64,000 nucleotides of DNA from Paraburkholderia diazotrophica (GCF_900108945.1 NZ_FNYE01000001.1:248001-312000), one strand, 5' to 3'; positions 28,668 to 37,740 are shown, counted from the first letter of the stretch. The notes: generated from the sequence alone by a model not told the origin. A program made the numbers and translations.

Positions 28668-28706
28668 CAATGGCCCAGACCAATGGCCCAGACCAATGGC
28701 CCAGAC
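28668..28706. repeat. 13-bp tandem repeat (three copies) upstream of gtrB-like gene
   Basis: Three perfect copies of CAATGGCCCAGAC at 28668-28706, then a broken fourth (CAAATG). They stand 90 bp before the gtrB-like start in the 371-bp divergent gap 28425-28795, which has no other feature I can support. Each unit contains an inverted-type TGGCCCA core. Confidence 0.85.
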
Positions 28707-28795
28707 CAAATGCCTTCGACGCAGCCATGCGCGAGCACCGGGCCTGCGTACGCGAACAACCGCGGCTGCCATGCCTTCTTGTCGGGGAATGAACC

Positions 28796-29881
28796 ATGAA
28801 CTATATCGGCCGCGAACAGTTCGACTCGCCCTTACGACGCGAGATGGATGCGGATGAGCTTGGTCCACATGCGTCGGGCCGCCCGCTCGACGCCGCACCG
28901 GCGGCCGATGCATCGGCGCTTAAGGCGCGCAAAACGGCTCTGCTGTCGCTGGTCGTGCCGTTCTACAACGAAGAAGCGATGATGGATCACTTCTTTGCTG
29001 CCACCATTCCCGTTCTCGAATCCATCGACGGAATCACATTCGAAATCGTCTGCGTGAACGACGGCAGCCGCGACGATACGCTCGCGATGCTGCAAGCGCG
29101 CGCCGATCTCGACCGCCGTATCCGCGTGATCGATCTGACGCGCAACTTCGGCAAGGAAGCCGCGCTTTCGGCTGGGCTCGACGAGGCGCTGGGCGATGTG
29201 CTGGTGCCGCTCGATGCAGATCTGCAAGACCCGCCGCATGTGATCGGGAAACTGGTGGAGAAATGGCGCGAAGGCTATGACGTCGTACTGGCAAGGCGCA
29301 GCAACCGGGATTCCGATTCGTACCTGAAACGCCGGACGGCCTCGATGTTCTATCGGATGCACAACGCCGTTTGCGACACGCGGATTCCCGAGAACGTCGG
29401 CGATTTCCGGCTGATCACACGCGACGTGGCCAACGCGCTCAGCAAGTTGCCGGAGACACGGCGCTTCATGAAGGGGCTCTTCGCATGGGTCGGCTACAAG
29501 ACGGCCGTCATCGATTACGTGCGTGAGCCGCGCGCAGCGGGCGAGTCGAAGTTTTCCGGATGGAAGCTGTGGAACTTCGCGCTCGAAGGATTCACGAGTT
29601 TCAGTACGCTGCCGCTGCGTGTGTGGACGTACGTCGGCTGCGCGGTCGCGGCTTTCGCTTTTATGTACGCGGCGTTCCTGATCACGCGCACGTTGATTCT
29701 CGGCGTCGCCGTACCCGGCTATGCATCGATGTTGACAGTCGTGCTGATGTTGGGCGGCGTGCAGTTGATCGGTATCGGCGTGCTGGGCGAGTACATCGGC
29801 CGCATCTACGTCGAGTCGAAGAAGCGTCCCGTGTATCTGATCAAGGACCGCTACCAGGCGGGCAGCGCGACCAATGTCTGA
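28796..29881 (+). CDS. GtrB-like bactoprenol glycosyltransferase (GT2)
   Basis: A 361-residue protein. A GT-A domain (LLSLVVPFYNEEAMM, then EIVCVNDGSRDDTLAML, then DVLVPLDADLQDPPH with the DXD) is followed by two C-terminal membrane segments (about 270-340) ending KKRPVYLIKDRYQ. This matches GtrB/YfdH/ArnC-type enzymes, which load a sugar on undecaprenyl phosphate. The first 45 residues are a non-family leader; an internal start is possible but none has a better ribosome-binding site. gtrA overlaps its end by eight bases. Confidence 0.92.
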   Translation: MNYIGREQFDSPLRREMDADELGPHASGRPLDAAPAADASALKARKTALLSLVVPFYNEEAMMDHFFAATIPVLESIDGITFEIVCVNDGSRDDTLAMLQARADLDRRIRVIDLTRNFGKEAALSAGLDEALGDVLVPLDADLQDPPHVIGKLVEKWREGYDVVLARRSNRDSDSYLKRRTASMFYRMHNAVCDTRIPENVGDFRLITRDVANALSKLPETRRFMKGLFAWVGYKTAVIDYVREPRAAGESKFSGWKLWNFALEGFTSFSTLPLRVWTYVGCAVAAFAFMYAAFLITRTLILGVAVPGYASMLTVVLMLGGVQLIGIGVLGEYIGRIYVESKKRPVYLIKDRYQAGSATNV

Positions 29882-30308
29882 CTCGTCAGACATGCGCCAA
29901 AAGCATCAGGCGCCGCTCGCGATGCGCTTCTTCAGATACGCGGGTGTCGGCGTGGTCGGTACGGCCGCGCAATACTGCACGCTCGTCGCGCTTGTGGCAT
30001 CGGGCCTGACAGGGCCCGTCGGCGGATCGGTGAGCGGGGCCGTCGCGGGCGCCGTCGTCAACTACGAACTGAACCGCCGATACACCTTTTCCACGCGCGC
30101 CCCCATCATTCTCACGCTGCCGAAGTTCGCGGCAACGGCATGCTTCGGCATGTTGATCAATGGCCTCGTGATGAAGTGGCTGGCTGTCGACCTCGGGATC
30201 AACTATCTCATCGCGCAGGTGGTCGCCACGGGTGTCGTGCTCGTCGCGACCTTCTCGATCAACTCCGTCTGGACGTTTCGCCAGAAAGGGCAATCAGGCC
30301 GCGCCTGA
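29874..30308 (+). CDS. GtrA family membrane protein (sugar-carrier flippase)
   Basis: A 144-residue four-span membrane protein. RFFRYAGVGVVGTAAQYCTLVAL and VVNYELNRRYTFSTR, then FSINSVWTFRQ are the standard GtrA elements. It should flip the undecaprenyl-phosphate sugar made by the GtrB-like enzyme. Starts at ATG 29874 (overlap with gtrB) or at 29892. The third component of a classical gtr cassette (gtrC) does not follow; the next gene is convergent. Confidence 0.9.
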   Translation: MSDSSDMRQKHQAPLAMRFFRYAGVGVVGTAAQYCTLVALVASGLTGPVGGSVSGAVAGAVVNYELNRRYTFSTRAPIILTLPKFAATACFGMLINGLVMKWLAVDLGINYLIAQVVATGVVLVATFSINSVWTFRQKGQSGRA

Positions 30309-30361
30309 CGGGCGATCAGCCGAAGCCAGGCGCGGGTCGCTCGTCGATGCTCTCTGCTGTG

Positions 30362-32044
30362 TCACTTGCGGCTGCCGTGTTCGATCTTCTGCCGCCACGC
30401 GAGGCTGACCAGTTCCAGATAAGTGCGCTGCCGTACGTGCAGCGTCCAGTCCCCGGGCGGCAACGCGAATTGGATCATCGGGCCGCCTTCGATCCGGCGC
30501 ACGCGCATCGCGCCGCCTTTGTCGTTGTCATTACCCATCACCCGCGTTTCGAGGAACGGCGTATCGAACTGGTTGATGCGCGCCGTGCCCGCAGCCGTGC
30601 ACGTCACGGCGATCTGAAGACTCTGAACGTAAGCGACGTTGGCGGGGGAGTTCAGCGTGCATCCGCCCGCGCTGTCCGCAAACGCGTGTCGCACCGGCAG
30701 CACCGATGCGGCTCCCGTCGCGAGAATATCGGGCGTTGCGGCGAGCGCATTGCGGTATCGCGCGGGAAAGTACTCGCCGCCAGCGTCGGGGCCTGGGCCC
30801 GTCGACGGGCTCGACTGACGTAGTTCGGCTGATGGAATGGTCGCGAATACGCCGTGCACCCAGTACAGCATCCCGGCGGCGTGTATTACGCTCAGACCAA
30901 GGATCGCGAACAGCGTGTGTCGCCTCAGGTTGGCAGGCAGCCGTTCGATGGTGCCAGCGAAGGTGGCGAAGACCAACGGCGTCGCGATCGAAAGCAGACG
31001 CCACGGAAACTGGACGAAGTCCAACTGCGCCGAGAGTCGCCACATCGGCGCGCTGACACGCGTGGTCAGCAGGATCAACGCGAGAGCCGTCAGGCCCGTC
31101 ACGAGCGGGGCCTTCACACGTTTGTCCTTCCAATGACGCAGCAGAAACCCGAGCGCCGCGAGCAGCGCGAGCACGGGCCAGCCGAACCACGACGCAGGAT
31201 TGGGCGACAGGATGCGGATCAACGGCACGGCGTTATCGGCAGGAAGGCCGTGCAGGCGCGCCTGAGTCGGGCTGAAGTAGCTTCCCCACACAAGGAACGG
31301 CACGTAGATCGCGACGACGAACACCGCCAGCGCGCCGACGCTCGCCGTGAGAAGGATGAGCGCCCGCCGTTGCGAGGACTTCACGCGTGCCAGCGCGAAT
31401 GCCGCGAGCAGGCCGGCCGTCACCGCGAATGTGACGATGTGCGCGAGCGCCAGCAGGCACAGCAGGACGAACAGCTTGACGCCGAGCCAGGGCTTCGCGC
31501 GCCGAAGGATCAGTTCCGCGGCGTACGCGGCACATAGCGGCACGAGCGCCATCGCCGAATACTCGGCCGCAGCACCGCGCTCGACGATGCAAACGAGCGC
31601 ATACGGCGACATCATGCACGCCACGGCCGTCACGATGCGCGTTTGACGCGATGCGCCGAGAAGCGCCGCGCAGCGATAGACGCCAAAGAACATCACGCCC
31701 GAAAACAGCAGGATGGCGAGCCTGACGCCGACGACGATATCGCCGGTGGCGATCGTCAATGCTGCGGCGGCCAGGTTGAAGAGCTTGTGATAGAAAAACG
31801 GCAAAGGCGAGCCGAATCCGTTCGCATGCGACGGCGTCCATACGGACAGGAAATCGCCGGCGCGCATCGCCGTGGTCCAGGTCTCGACGTGCGAGAACGA
31901 CAGATACGTATCGTGACCCGCGACGATGGGCCCCCAAAGCACGGCGACGGCATACACGAACATCAGGATGCCGGCGAACCACAGGATCGAATCGCTTCCC
32001 CGAACCAGAGCGTCAGGCTTGGCGGCAGGCGTTCCCGTGATCAC
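30362..32044 (-). CDS. Large integral membrane protein, YfhO-like or GtrC-type candidate
   Basis: A 560-residue protein with around 11-12 hydrophobic segments and a periplasmic C-terminal domain. The start GTG 32044 has AGGAG eight bases before it; the longer open frame is not needed. The first loop carries GHDTYLSFSHVETWTTAMRAGDF, followed by PLPFFYHKL, in the style of GT-C/YfhO-type membrane glycosyltransferases (an acidic-plus-His loop after span 1). The C-terminal 130 residues include GPGPDAGGEYFPARYRNALA and look like a beta domain. It converges on gtrA, so it may be the GtrC-like third component, but homology is not clear to me. Confidence 0.7.
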   Translation of the reverse strand: MITGTPAAKPDALVRGSDSILWFAGILMFVYAVAVLWGPIVAGHDTYLSFSHVETWTTAMRAGDFLSVWTPSHANGFGSPLPFFYHKLFNLAAAALTIATGDIVVGVRLAILLFSGVMFFGVYRCAALLGASRQTRIVTAVACMMSPYALVCIVERGAAAEYSAMALVPLCAAYAAELILRRAKPWLGVKLFVLLCLLALAHIVTFAVTAGLLAAFALARVKSSQRRALILLTASVGALAVFVVAIYVPFLVWGSYFSPTQARLHGLPADNAVPLIRILSPNPASWFGWPVLALLAALGFLLRHWKDKRVKAPLVTGLTALALILLTTRVSAPMWRLSAQLDFVQFPWRLLSIATPLVFATFAGTIERLPANLRRHTLFAILGLSVIHAAGMLYWVHGVFATIPSAELRQSSPSTGPGPDAGGEYFPARYRNALAATPDILATGAASVLPVRHAFADSAGGCTLNSPANVAYVQSLQIAVTCTAAGTARINQFDTPFLETRVMGNDNDKGGAMRVRRIEGGPMIQFALPPGDWTLHVRQRTYLELVSLAWRQKIEHGSRK

Positions 32045-32416
32045 GTTTGGTTCTCCTGTGCGTCGTCGGATGGCGGCCGCGCTGTGCTCATGGCGATTCC
32101 GCGTCAGGCGTCCGAGGCGGTTCTTCTCGCTGCAAGGGCGTCGTGTGCGTGTTGGCCTCGATTGGAACGAGGCCAGGCGGAGCGGCATCGAACGCGGGCG
32201 GTTCGTTCGACGAGCCAAGGCCTCTGTTCGAACCGTGATGGCCTGAGCGGTTTGCCGCCGGAAATCAGGTTCGCCGGACCGATTGTGCCGTTTGGGTTCA
32301 CGCTCCGTTTGTGCGGCCGCCCACGTTGTCGTGCCCGCCTGTGCGCCCGCCCACGTTACGCCTGCCGACGAATCGTTCCGCCAGCGAAAGTGCGCGCAGC
32401 GGATGAGCAGGCGTGC
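32045..32416. other. Intergenic region of 372 bp with degenerate repeats
   Basis: The stretch 32310-32390 contains imperfect repeats around GCCCACGTT and TGCGCCCGCC. I see no gene; it lies between two leftward genes and should contain the promoter of the large membrane protein. Confidence 0.3.
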
Positions 32417-32776
32417 TTACTTGCAGCGAATCACCATCGACCGGTTCTTCACGTTCGCCGACACCACGTTCGTGATACCGCCGCCCGCCGTGCCGCCTTC
32501 GTCGGTGTCCTTCGATACGATGTCGTAGCCCGTCGCCCCGCACGCCTTGCCCGCCTGCACATAGCACGATGCCCAGCTCGACGCCGCGTCCGCGCCGCTG
32601 CAGTTGACCGCGAAGCCGCTTTCGCCGTTGGGCAGGTTGATCAGCGTCGTGTTGTTGGACGACGCGCATCCGCCGAGGCTCGCGATTCCAAGCGCAGCCA
32701 GTGCGGCAAGGGTGGCAGCGGGCACGGCGGCAAGTGGCTTCGCGCGGAACAGGACGGCAGTCGACTTCGACTTCAT
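32417..32776 (-). CDS. Small predicted lipoprotein
   Basis: A 119-residue protein from ATG 32776 (preceded by AAGGAAAAC). After a positively charged N-terminus and hydrophobic run, LASLGGCASS is a lipobox with Cys at about residue 37. The mature part, about 82 residues, has paired cysteines (NCSGAD, SCYVQAGKACGATGYDI, RCK), so disulfides are likely, and the pattern AGKACGATGYDIVSKD is seen in small outer-membrane lipoproteins of Burkholderia. Function unknown. The longer frame to 32818 has no better start. Confidence 0.7.
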   Translation of the reverse strand: MKSKSTAVLFRAKPLAAVPAATLAALAALGIASLGGCASSNNTTLINLPNGESGFAVNCSGADAASSWASCYVQAGKACGATGYDIVSKDTDEGGTAGGGITNVVSANVKNRSMVIRCK

Positions 32777-32951
32777 TGTGTTTTCCTTCAAGAAATAGGG
32801 TGTGAGCGAAGAGCGCAAGGCGGTCGCTGCAAGGCCATCGTGGCCGTGGCAGGGCCGCCGTCCGGTGGCAGCGCAGACGCAAACCGTCGTCGGGAGGAGG
32901 GCAGGCCGGCAATGAGCGCCGATGACGGCAAGGCGTGCCCTTGCCCGCGCA

Positions 32952-33176
32952 TCAGGCTTCGGGTCTCAAGCTGGGGTGTCCCGTTTCGGACACGTCGATG
33001 CGAATGCCCGCCTGCTCGACGAGGCGCCGACTCTCGGCGCCTTCCTCTGTCGCGGCGTCTTCCCAGATGCTGATCGCCTTCGGAATGTCGATGCCATGAC
33101 TTTCCGCGTACGCAAACCACGCATTGGCTGCATCCGGCTCGGCGATTTCGCTGTCTCGAAGAAAATATTTTCCCAT
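32952..33176 (-). CDS. Small hypothetical protein
   Basis: A 74-residue acidic soluble protein (MGKYFLRDSEIAEPDAANAWFAYAES ... ). The frame from ATG 33176 reads like a real protein, with mixed composition and no Arg/Ala shadow bias, unlike the upstream part of the open frame. No family recognised. It lies between the lipoprotein gene and a divergent small gene; no ribosome-binding site of note. Confidence 0.45.
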   Translation of the reverse strand: MGKYFLRDSEIAEPDAANAWFAYAESHGIDIPKAISIWEDAATEEGAESRRLVEQAGIRIDVSETGHPSLRPEA

Positions 33177-33441
33177 ATCGTCGGTGCTCGTCCGGAAATT
33201 GCGGACGCCTTCCCCTGGATTCGCGTTGCGCGCGCGTCGGATTGGCGGTGTGTCCGCGGAGCGCGTTCGACCGCCGCCGCGTTCGAAAGTGCGCGAATTC
33301 GCGCACTGCAAGGCGCCGCGGGATGCGTCCGAACCGGCCGTAGAACTTATCGCGCGACGGAAGGACTTACTGTGTATCGCACGTGGCGTGCCCCGTGCTT
33401 TCGATCGAACGAAACCGTAACTGACAGAACGAGAGGCGAGT

Positions 33442-33717
33442 ATGGCTGAGAGGGTCAGCGGCCCTTACCGGGGCTATTACATCAGTGCGTCGGCGCGTCT
33501 CGTGCCGCCGCACGAGCAGGCGCGGCGCGCGGGTGAGCGCGAGGGCCTGTACGTCGGCGCGGTCAGCCTGTCCGAGCGCGGGCCCGACGATCCGCACCGG
33601 ATGGAGACGCTCGTGGAAATCGGCGACGAACATCGCTTTTCGACGGAAGACGAGGCGCTCGCTTTCGTCGAACAGGCGGGCCGCGCATACGTCGACCGGC
33701 TGCTCGACGGGCATTGA
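33442..33717 (+). CDS. Small hypothetical protein
   Basis: A 91-residue soluble protein (MAERVSGPYRGYYISASARLVPP ... FVEQAGRAYVDRLLDGH). GAGAGGCGAG stands seven bases before the ATG as a good ribosome-binding site. Balanced composition suggests a real gene; the GYYISASARLVP start recalls small Burkholderia proteins of unknown function. No domain recognised. Followed by a 385-bp gap holding a repeat array. Confidence 0.65.
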   Translation: MAERVSGPYRGYYISASARLVPPHEQARRAGEREGLYVGAVSLSERGPDDPHRMETLVEIGDEHRFSTEDEALAFVEQAGRAYVDRLLDGH

Positions 33718-33844
33718 GCACGCGCGGGCATTGGCGGGATGCGGCGCATGCCGCGCGCGGTGCGCGTTGTCGTGCACGCACGAAGGCCGCGACACGCATT
33801 CGCCGATGCGCAGATAAGTAGGCCCGCAGCCTGCAAGGCCCACC

Positions 33845-33879
33845 GCCCGCAGCCCGCAGCCCGCAGCCCGCAGCCCGCA
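33845..33879. repeat. Heptamer tandem repeat (GCCCGCA x5)
   Basis: Five perfect head-to-tail copies of GCCCGCA, flanked on both sides by copies of AAGGCCCACCG (33834-33844 and 33879-33889). The surrounding 385-bp gap 33718-34102 contains further degenerate GCAGCC and AAGGCCC units and no supported gene. Confidence 0.85.
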
Positions 33880-34102
33880 AGGCCCACCGCCGACGGCTCG
33901 TAGCCCCAAAGCCATGCCGCCCACGGCTCGCAGCCGCGGCCCGGCAAGGCCCGCAACTCGCCGCGCGGCCGGCGCTGGACCGCCGTATGCCGCTACGAGT
34001 ACCATAAAGCCCGCTGACCGGGCCAGCCGTGCGCATCTCGCGCCGTTCGCGCACTGATGCGGCCGCTGGCCTTTTCCGCCGGATTTTCCCGATGAGGTCA
34101 CC

Positions 34103-34390
34103 ATGGAGATTCGTTTTCCCGCGGACGCACCCGACTACCGCGACTTCAACCTGACGCTGGTGTTTCCGGCGCTCGTCGATGGTGAGCGGGTACCGTGCGC
34201 GATTTCCGTCGAAGCGCTCGAAGATCATTTCGGCGCCAGATCGAACGATACGGAAGGATGGCGCCGCGCGTTCGACGCCGGCCGCGCGCATATCGAAGCC
34301 GTCGCCCGCGAGCATCTGCTGATCAGCAATGGCACGCCCGTTCTGCTCAAGAGCGGCCACTTTCCACCTGGCAATCTGGCGGGCGCATAA
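34103..34390 (+). CDS. DUF1488 family protein
   Basis: A 95-residue protein with the DUF1488 pattern: MEIRFP, then LVFPALVDGERVPCAISVEALEDHFGA, and ending with LISNGTPVLLKSGHF. The family is common in beta-proteobacteria and rhizobia; its function is not known. ATG 34103 follows a GAGGTCACC ribosome-binding site. No operon partner. Confidence 0.85.
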   Translation: MEIRFPADAPDYRDFNLTLVFPALVDGERVPCAISVEALEDHFGARSNDTEGWRRAFDAGRAHIEAVAREHLLISNGTPVLLKSGHFPPGNLAGA

Positions 34391-34520
34391 GCGCGGTTCG
34401 CACGGCTCGTCTGCGAAGCGCCAGGCGCGCAATCTATCCCGCTTGTTCCGCTATTCGTCTGTTCCTCGTCCGCTCTTCGTCCGCTCTTCGTCCGCGCCGG
34501 ACGGGCGTGGCTCACACCTG

Positions 34521-35516
34521 TCATGCGGGCTGCTTCGCATCCGCGCGCTGCGTAGCCTGCCGTCCAGCACGGTGCGCGGCGGCAAACGACTGCGCGATGC
34601 CTGCTTCGTACGACGTCTTGATGACCGGGCCGATCAGCGTGGTCAGCGCCGTATCGTCGAGCACGACGGGGTCCGTCATCAGGTAGTGCATTTCCACCAG
34701 CTCCCGCAGCATCGGATTGAAAAGGCCCAGCACGCGCAGCATCGTCTTGCCCGCAACCATCAGCCTGGGCTCGCGTTGCGCGAGCGCATACGCGCGTTCG
34801 GCGATTTCACGCTGCGTGATCGTGCCCGCGCCCGCCAGATGCAGCACGCGCCCGAAAGCCTCCGGCGTGCGCGACAGCCGTTCGACGACAGGCCCGACGT
34901 CGGGCATGAATACGAACTCGTGCGGCACGTCGATGGGGCCGATCATCTGCGCGCGCTTGCCGAGCGCCGCCCCTTCGAATACGCCATGCAGAAAACTGCG
35001 CTCGACGCCCGGCCCGTAGAAATCGGGCAAGCGCAACACGAGCGTTTCGAGCCCGTCGCGTCCATGCGCGTCGATGACGAGATTTTCCTGCGCAAGCCGC
35101 ATCTTGCCCTTGAAAGTGTGCGGCTCGCGCGGATGCGATTCCGTGACGGGCCGGCTGCGCGGCCGACCGTACGGATACACGGTGCCGATCAGGATCAGCC
35201 GCTGCACGCCGGCCGCGCGCAGACCGTCGAGCGTCTTTTGCATCAGCACCGGATGCTTTTCGAACTGGTGATAGGGCACGCCGACGAGATACACGGCCGT
35301 CTGCAATCCGGCGGCCGCCGACGCGACGGAAGCGGGATCGTCGGGATTCCACGCGACGATTTCCGCGAGGGGATCGTGACCGAACGACGCCTGCAGCGCC
35401 GCCCGGCCACGTCCGATCACGCGATAGCGGCGGCCCGCCGCGCCCAGCGCGTGGGCGATGCTTTGTCCGGCGGCGCCCGCCGCGCCTAACAGGCCGATCT
35501 GTGCTGCATTGTCCAT
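34521..35516 (-). CDS. NAD(P)-dependent epimerase/dehydratase-like (extended SDR) protein
   Basis: A 331-residue Rossmann protein: IGLLGAAGAAGQSIAHALGAAG is the dinucleotide site, TAVYLVGVPYHQFEKHPVLMQKTLDGLRAAGVQRLILIGTVYPYG the extended-SDR core with Y in VYPYGRPR, and LVLRLPDFYGPGVERSF the NAD-epimerase motif. The usual YxxxK is not obvious; the lysine in TFKGKMRLAQEN may take its place. Start ATG 35516. It is divergent from a TetR gene, and the 143-bp gap carries two palindromes, so it is the probable target of that regulator. Confidence 0.85.
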   Translation of the reverse strand: MDNAAQIGLLGAAGAAGQSIAHALGAAGRRYRVIGRGRAALQASFGHDPLAEIVAWNPDDPASVASAAAGLQTAVYLVGVPYHQFEKHPVLMQKTLDGLRAAGVQRLILIGTVYPYGRPRSRPVTESHPREPHTFKGKMRLAQENLVIDAHGRDGLETLVLRLPDFYGPGVERSFLHGVFEGAALGKRAQMIGPIDVPHEFVFMPDVGPVVERLSRTPEAFGRVLHLAGAGTITQREIAERAYALAQREPRLMVAGKTMLRVLGLFNPMLRELVEMHYLMTDPVVLDDTALTTLIGPVIKTSYEAGIAQSFAAAHRAGRQATQRADAKQPA

Positions 35517-35589
35517 GACGACTCCCGCAAAACGCGCCGTCGGCTGCGGCACTGTCGAAACAGCTCCGCGCGGAGCGCAAGAAACTTGA

Positions 35590-35616
35590 TGAACAGCGTT
35601 CAGTGAACGGTGTTCA
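35590..35616. promoter_or_regulatory. Two adjacent palindromic operators for the TetR-type regulator
   Basis: TGAACAGCGTTCA (35590-35602) and TGAACGGTGTTCA (35604-35616): two perfect TGAAC-N3-GTTCA palindromes with centres 14 bp apart. They lie in the gap between the divergent epimerase-like and TetR genes, the normal place for autoregulation and control of the partner. Confidence 0.8.
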
Positions 35617-35659
35617 GTTTAATTTGACTTTTCAGTTTGTCAACCCGAAAATTGCCTGC

Positions 35660-36400
35660 ATGGGAATCGCCGAAAGAAAGACACGTCAGAAGCTGGAGCT
35701 GCGCGAGCGCATCCTCGATGCCGCGCGGCGCATCGTCATGCGGGAAGGTTTTGGCGCGCTGTCGATGCGCAAGATCGCCGACGCGATCGAATATTCGCCC
35801 GCCACGCTGTATCTGCACTTCGAAAGCCGCGACGCGATCGCGCATGCGCTGTGCGCGGAAGGCTATGCGCAACTGCTGGCCACCTTCGAGCCGCTGATCC
35901 CGATCGCCGATCCTGCCGAGCGGCTGCGAGCGATCGGGCGCGCGTATGTCGCGTTCGGCGTCGCACATCCGCAGACGTACCGGCTGATCTTCATGGAAGA
36001 TCCGTCGTACACGGGCGCCGCGCTGGTCGGCGACGCCGGCGCGTCCGATAAAGATCCCGGCGATACCGCATTTCGTCTGATGGTCGAGTCGATCGATGCG
36101 CTGAAGGCGCAGGGGCGTCTGCCCGGCGCGCCCGACAGCCACGTCTGCGCGGAAGCGCTGTGGGCGACGATGCATGGCATCGTCGCGTTGCATCTGACTT
36201 GCCCCGTGTTTCCGCGCGCGCCGCTCGACGCCGTGGTGGACGCGGCGCTCGTCGCGTGGTTCGGCGCGCAGCAGACGGACGCATCCGGCGAAGCAGAAGC
36301 GAGCGCCGCCAAAAACCCAGCCGGCGACGCGAATGCGTCCGAAGCATCGGAAGGAACGAAAGCACGCCGCGCGGCTTCATCGAAAACCAGGGCCCCGTAG
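35660..36400 (+). CDS. TetR/AcrR family transcriptional regulator
   Basis: A 246-residue regulator from ATG 35660 (MGIAERKTRQKLELRERILDAARR). The N-terminal helix-turn-helix is FGALSMRKIADAIEYSPATLYLHFESRDAI, followed by a ligand domain with AYVAFGVAHPQTYRLIFMED as in TetR_C-type proteins. The C-terminal 35 residues are a low-complexity Ala/Glu/Lys tail. An open frame from 35603 would overlap the operators. It should repress the divergent epimerase-like gene and itself through the palindromes. Confidence 0.92.
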   Translation: MGIAERKTRQKLELRERILDAARRIVMREGFGALSMRKIADAIEYSPATLYLHFESRDAIAHALCAEGYAQLLATFEPLIPIADPAERLRAIGRAYVAFGVAHPQTYRLIFMEDPSYTGAALVGDAGASDKDPGDTAFRLMVESIDALKAQGRLPGAPDSHVCAEALWATMHGIVALHLTCPVFPRAPLDAVVDAALVAWFGAQQTDASGEAEASAAKNPAGDANASEASEGTKARRAASSKTRAP

Positions 36401-36503
36401 TACCGTCCGCTTGCCCCAGGGCACGACCACCGCCGTCGCTGAAGAACTCGCCCGCGTGCTAACGTATGTGCCGCACATCATTCAACCGCTTTACGTACGA
36501 ACC

Positions 36504-37634
36504 ATGTCGATACCCGAATCGCGCAGCGCCTCTGACGAACTCATCGCCTATGTCGCCAACCGCATTGGCTTCATCGAACTGAACCGGCCGAAGGCGCTCA
36601 ACGCGCTGTCGCTCGGCATGATGCGAGCGATGCACGCGGCGCTCGATCAATGGCGCGACGATCCCGGCGTGCTCGCCGTCGTCGTGCGCAGCACGAGCGA
36701 GCGTGCGTTCTGCGCGGGCGGCGACATCCGCTACCTGTACGAGTCGTTCCGGCGCGGCGACCGCGAAGCCGTCGATACCTTCTTCATCGACGAATACCGG
36801 CTCGATCACGCGATCTTCGCGTACACGAAGCCTTATATCGCGTTCATGAATGGCGTGGTGATGGGCGGCGGGATGGGCATTTCGCAGGGCGCGCATCGCA
36901 CGGGCGGTCTGCGCGTCGTGACGTCGTCGACGCGCATGGCGATGCCCGAGACGCGCATCGGCCTCTTTCCCGATGTCGGCGCAGGATGGTTTCTCGCGCG
37001 CACGCCGGGCGCGATCGGCCGCTATCTGGCTGTGACGGGCGAGACGATCGGCGCCGCCGATGCGCTCTACGCGGGGCTCGCCGACGCGTACCTGCCCGAC
37101 GATGCGATCCCCGCGCTGATCGACGGGCTCAAGACGCAGACGTTCGAGCAGGGCGCGGACGTGGTTGCGTGCGTCGAGCGCGAGGCGCAGTGCCACAAGG
37201 TCGTGCCGTTGCCCGACATCTCGCCGCTCGCCGACGCGCGCGCGTTGATCGACAGGCACTTCGCATTGCCCGACGTCGCGCAGATCGTCCGCTCGCTCGA
37301 TCGCGAAGGCGATTGCGCGAGCGCCGATTGGGCCGAGCAGACGGCCGCCGTGCTGCGCGAGCGCTCGCCGCTGTCGATGGCCGTTTCGCTCGAAGTGGTG
37401 ACGCGCGCCGAAGGGACGATGGCCGAATGTCTGCGGCGCGATCTCGATCTGACGCGCTCGTCGTTCGAATGGGGCGACGCGCCGGAAGGCATCCGCGCGC
37501 GCATCGTCGACAAGGACAACAAGCCGGACTGGCGCTTTGCGCGTATCGAAGACGTGACGCGTGCGGACGTCGAGAAGATGTTCGAAAGCCCGTGGCCCGC
37601 GCACGAGCATCCGTTGCGCGACCTGCAGGGCTGA
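36504..37634 (+). CDS. Enoyl-CoA hydratase/isomerase, 3-hydroxyisobutyryl-CoA hydrolase type
   Basis: A 376-residue crotonase-superfamily protein from ATG 36504. IGFIELNRPKALNALSLGMMRAMHAALDQW, SERAFCAGGDIRYLYESFRRGD, GVVMGGGMGISQGAHR and MPETRIGLFPDVGAGWFLAR match the 3-hydroxyisobutyryl-CoA hydrolase branch (longer than enoyl-CoA hydratases, with the GDxR loop). It would act in valine catabolism. The C-terminal DNKPDWRFARIEDVT is conserved in the branch. Genes for the other valine steps are not nearby. Confidence 0.9.
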   Translation: MSIPESRSASDELIAYVANRIGFIELNRPKALNALSLGMMRAMHAALDQWRDDPGVLAVVVRSTSERAFCAGGDIRYLYESFRRGDREAVDTFFIDEYRLDHAIFAYTKPYIAFMNGVVMGGGMGISQGAHRTGGLRVVTSSTRMAMPETRIGLFPDVGAGWFLARTPGAIGRYLAVTGETIGAADALYAGLADAYLPDDAIPALIDGLKTQTFEQGADVVACVEREAQCHKVVPLPDISPLADARALIDRHFALPDVAQIVRSLDREGDCASADWAEQTAAVLRERSPLSMAVSLEVVTRAEGTMAECLRRDLDLTRSSFEWGDAPEGIRARIVDKDNKPDWRFARIEDVTRADVEKMFESPWPAHEHPLRDLQG

Positions 37635-37638
37635 GGCC

Positions 37639-37707
37639 AACGCGGACCCGAACAGAACGCAGGCCGTGACCACAACGCAGACCCGAACAGAACGCAGGCC
37701 GTGACCA
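37639..37707. repeat. Two-copy direct repeat, 34-bp unit with a 35-bp period
   Basis: A 34-base unit beginning AACGCRGACCCGAACAGAAC occurs at 37639-37672 and again at 37674-37707, with one mismatch, then decays into a third partial copy. It follows the stop of the hydrolase gene directly and precedes the convergent membrane protein; no hairpin is seen. Confidence 0.8.
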
Positions 37708-37740
37708 GAACACAGGCCCGAAGAAAAAAACGCAGCGGTC

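Noticed and set aside
33485..33956. Overlapping frames through the GCCCGCA repeats.
   Set aside because: They are translations of simple repeats; the 91-residue frame at 33442 has a ribosome-binding site and normal composition.
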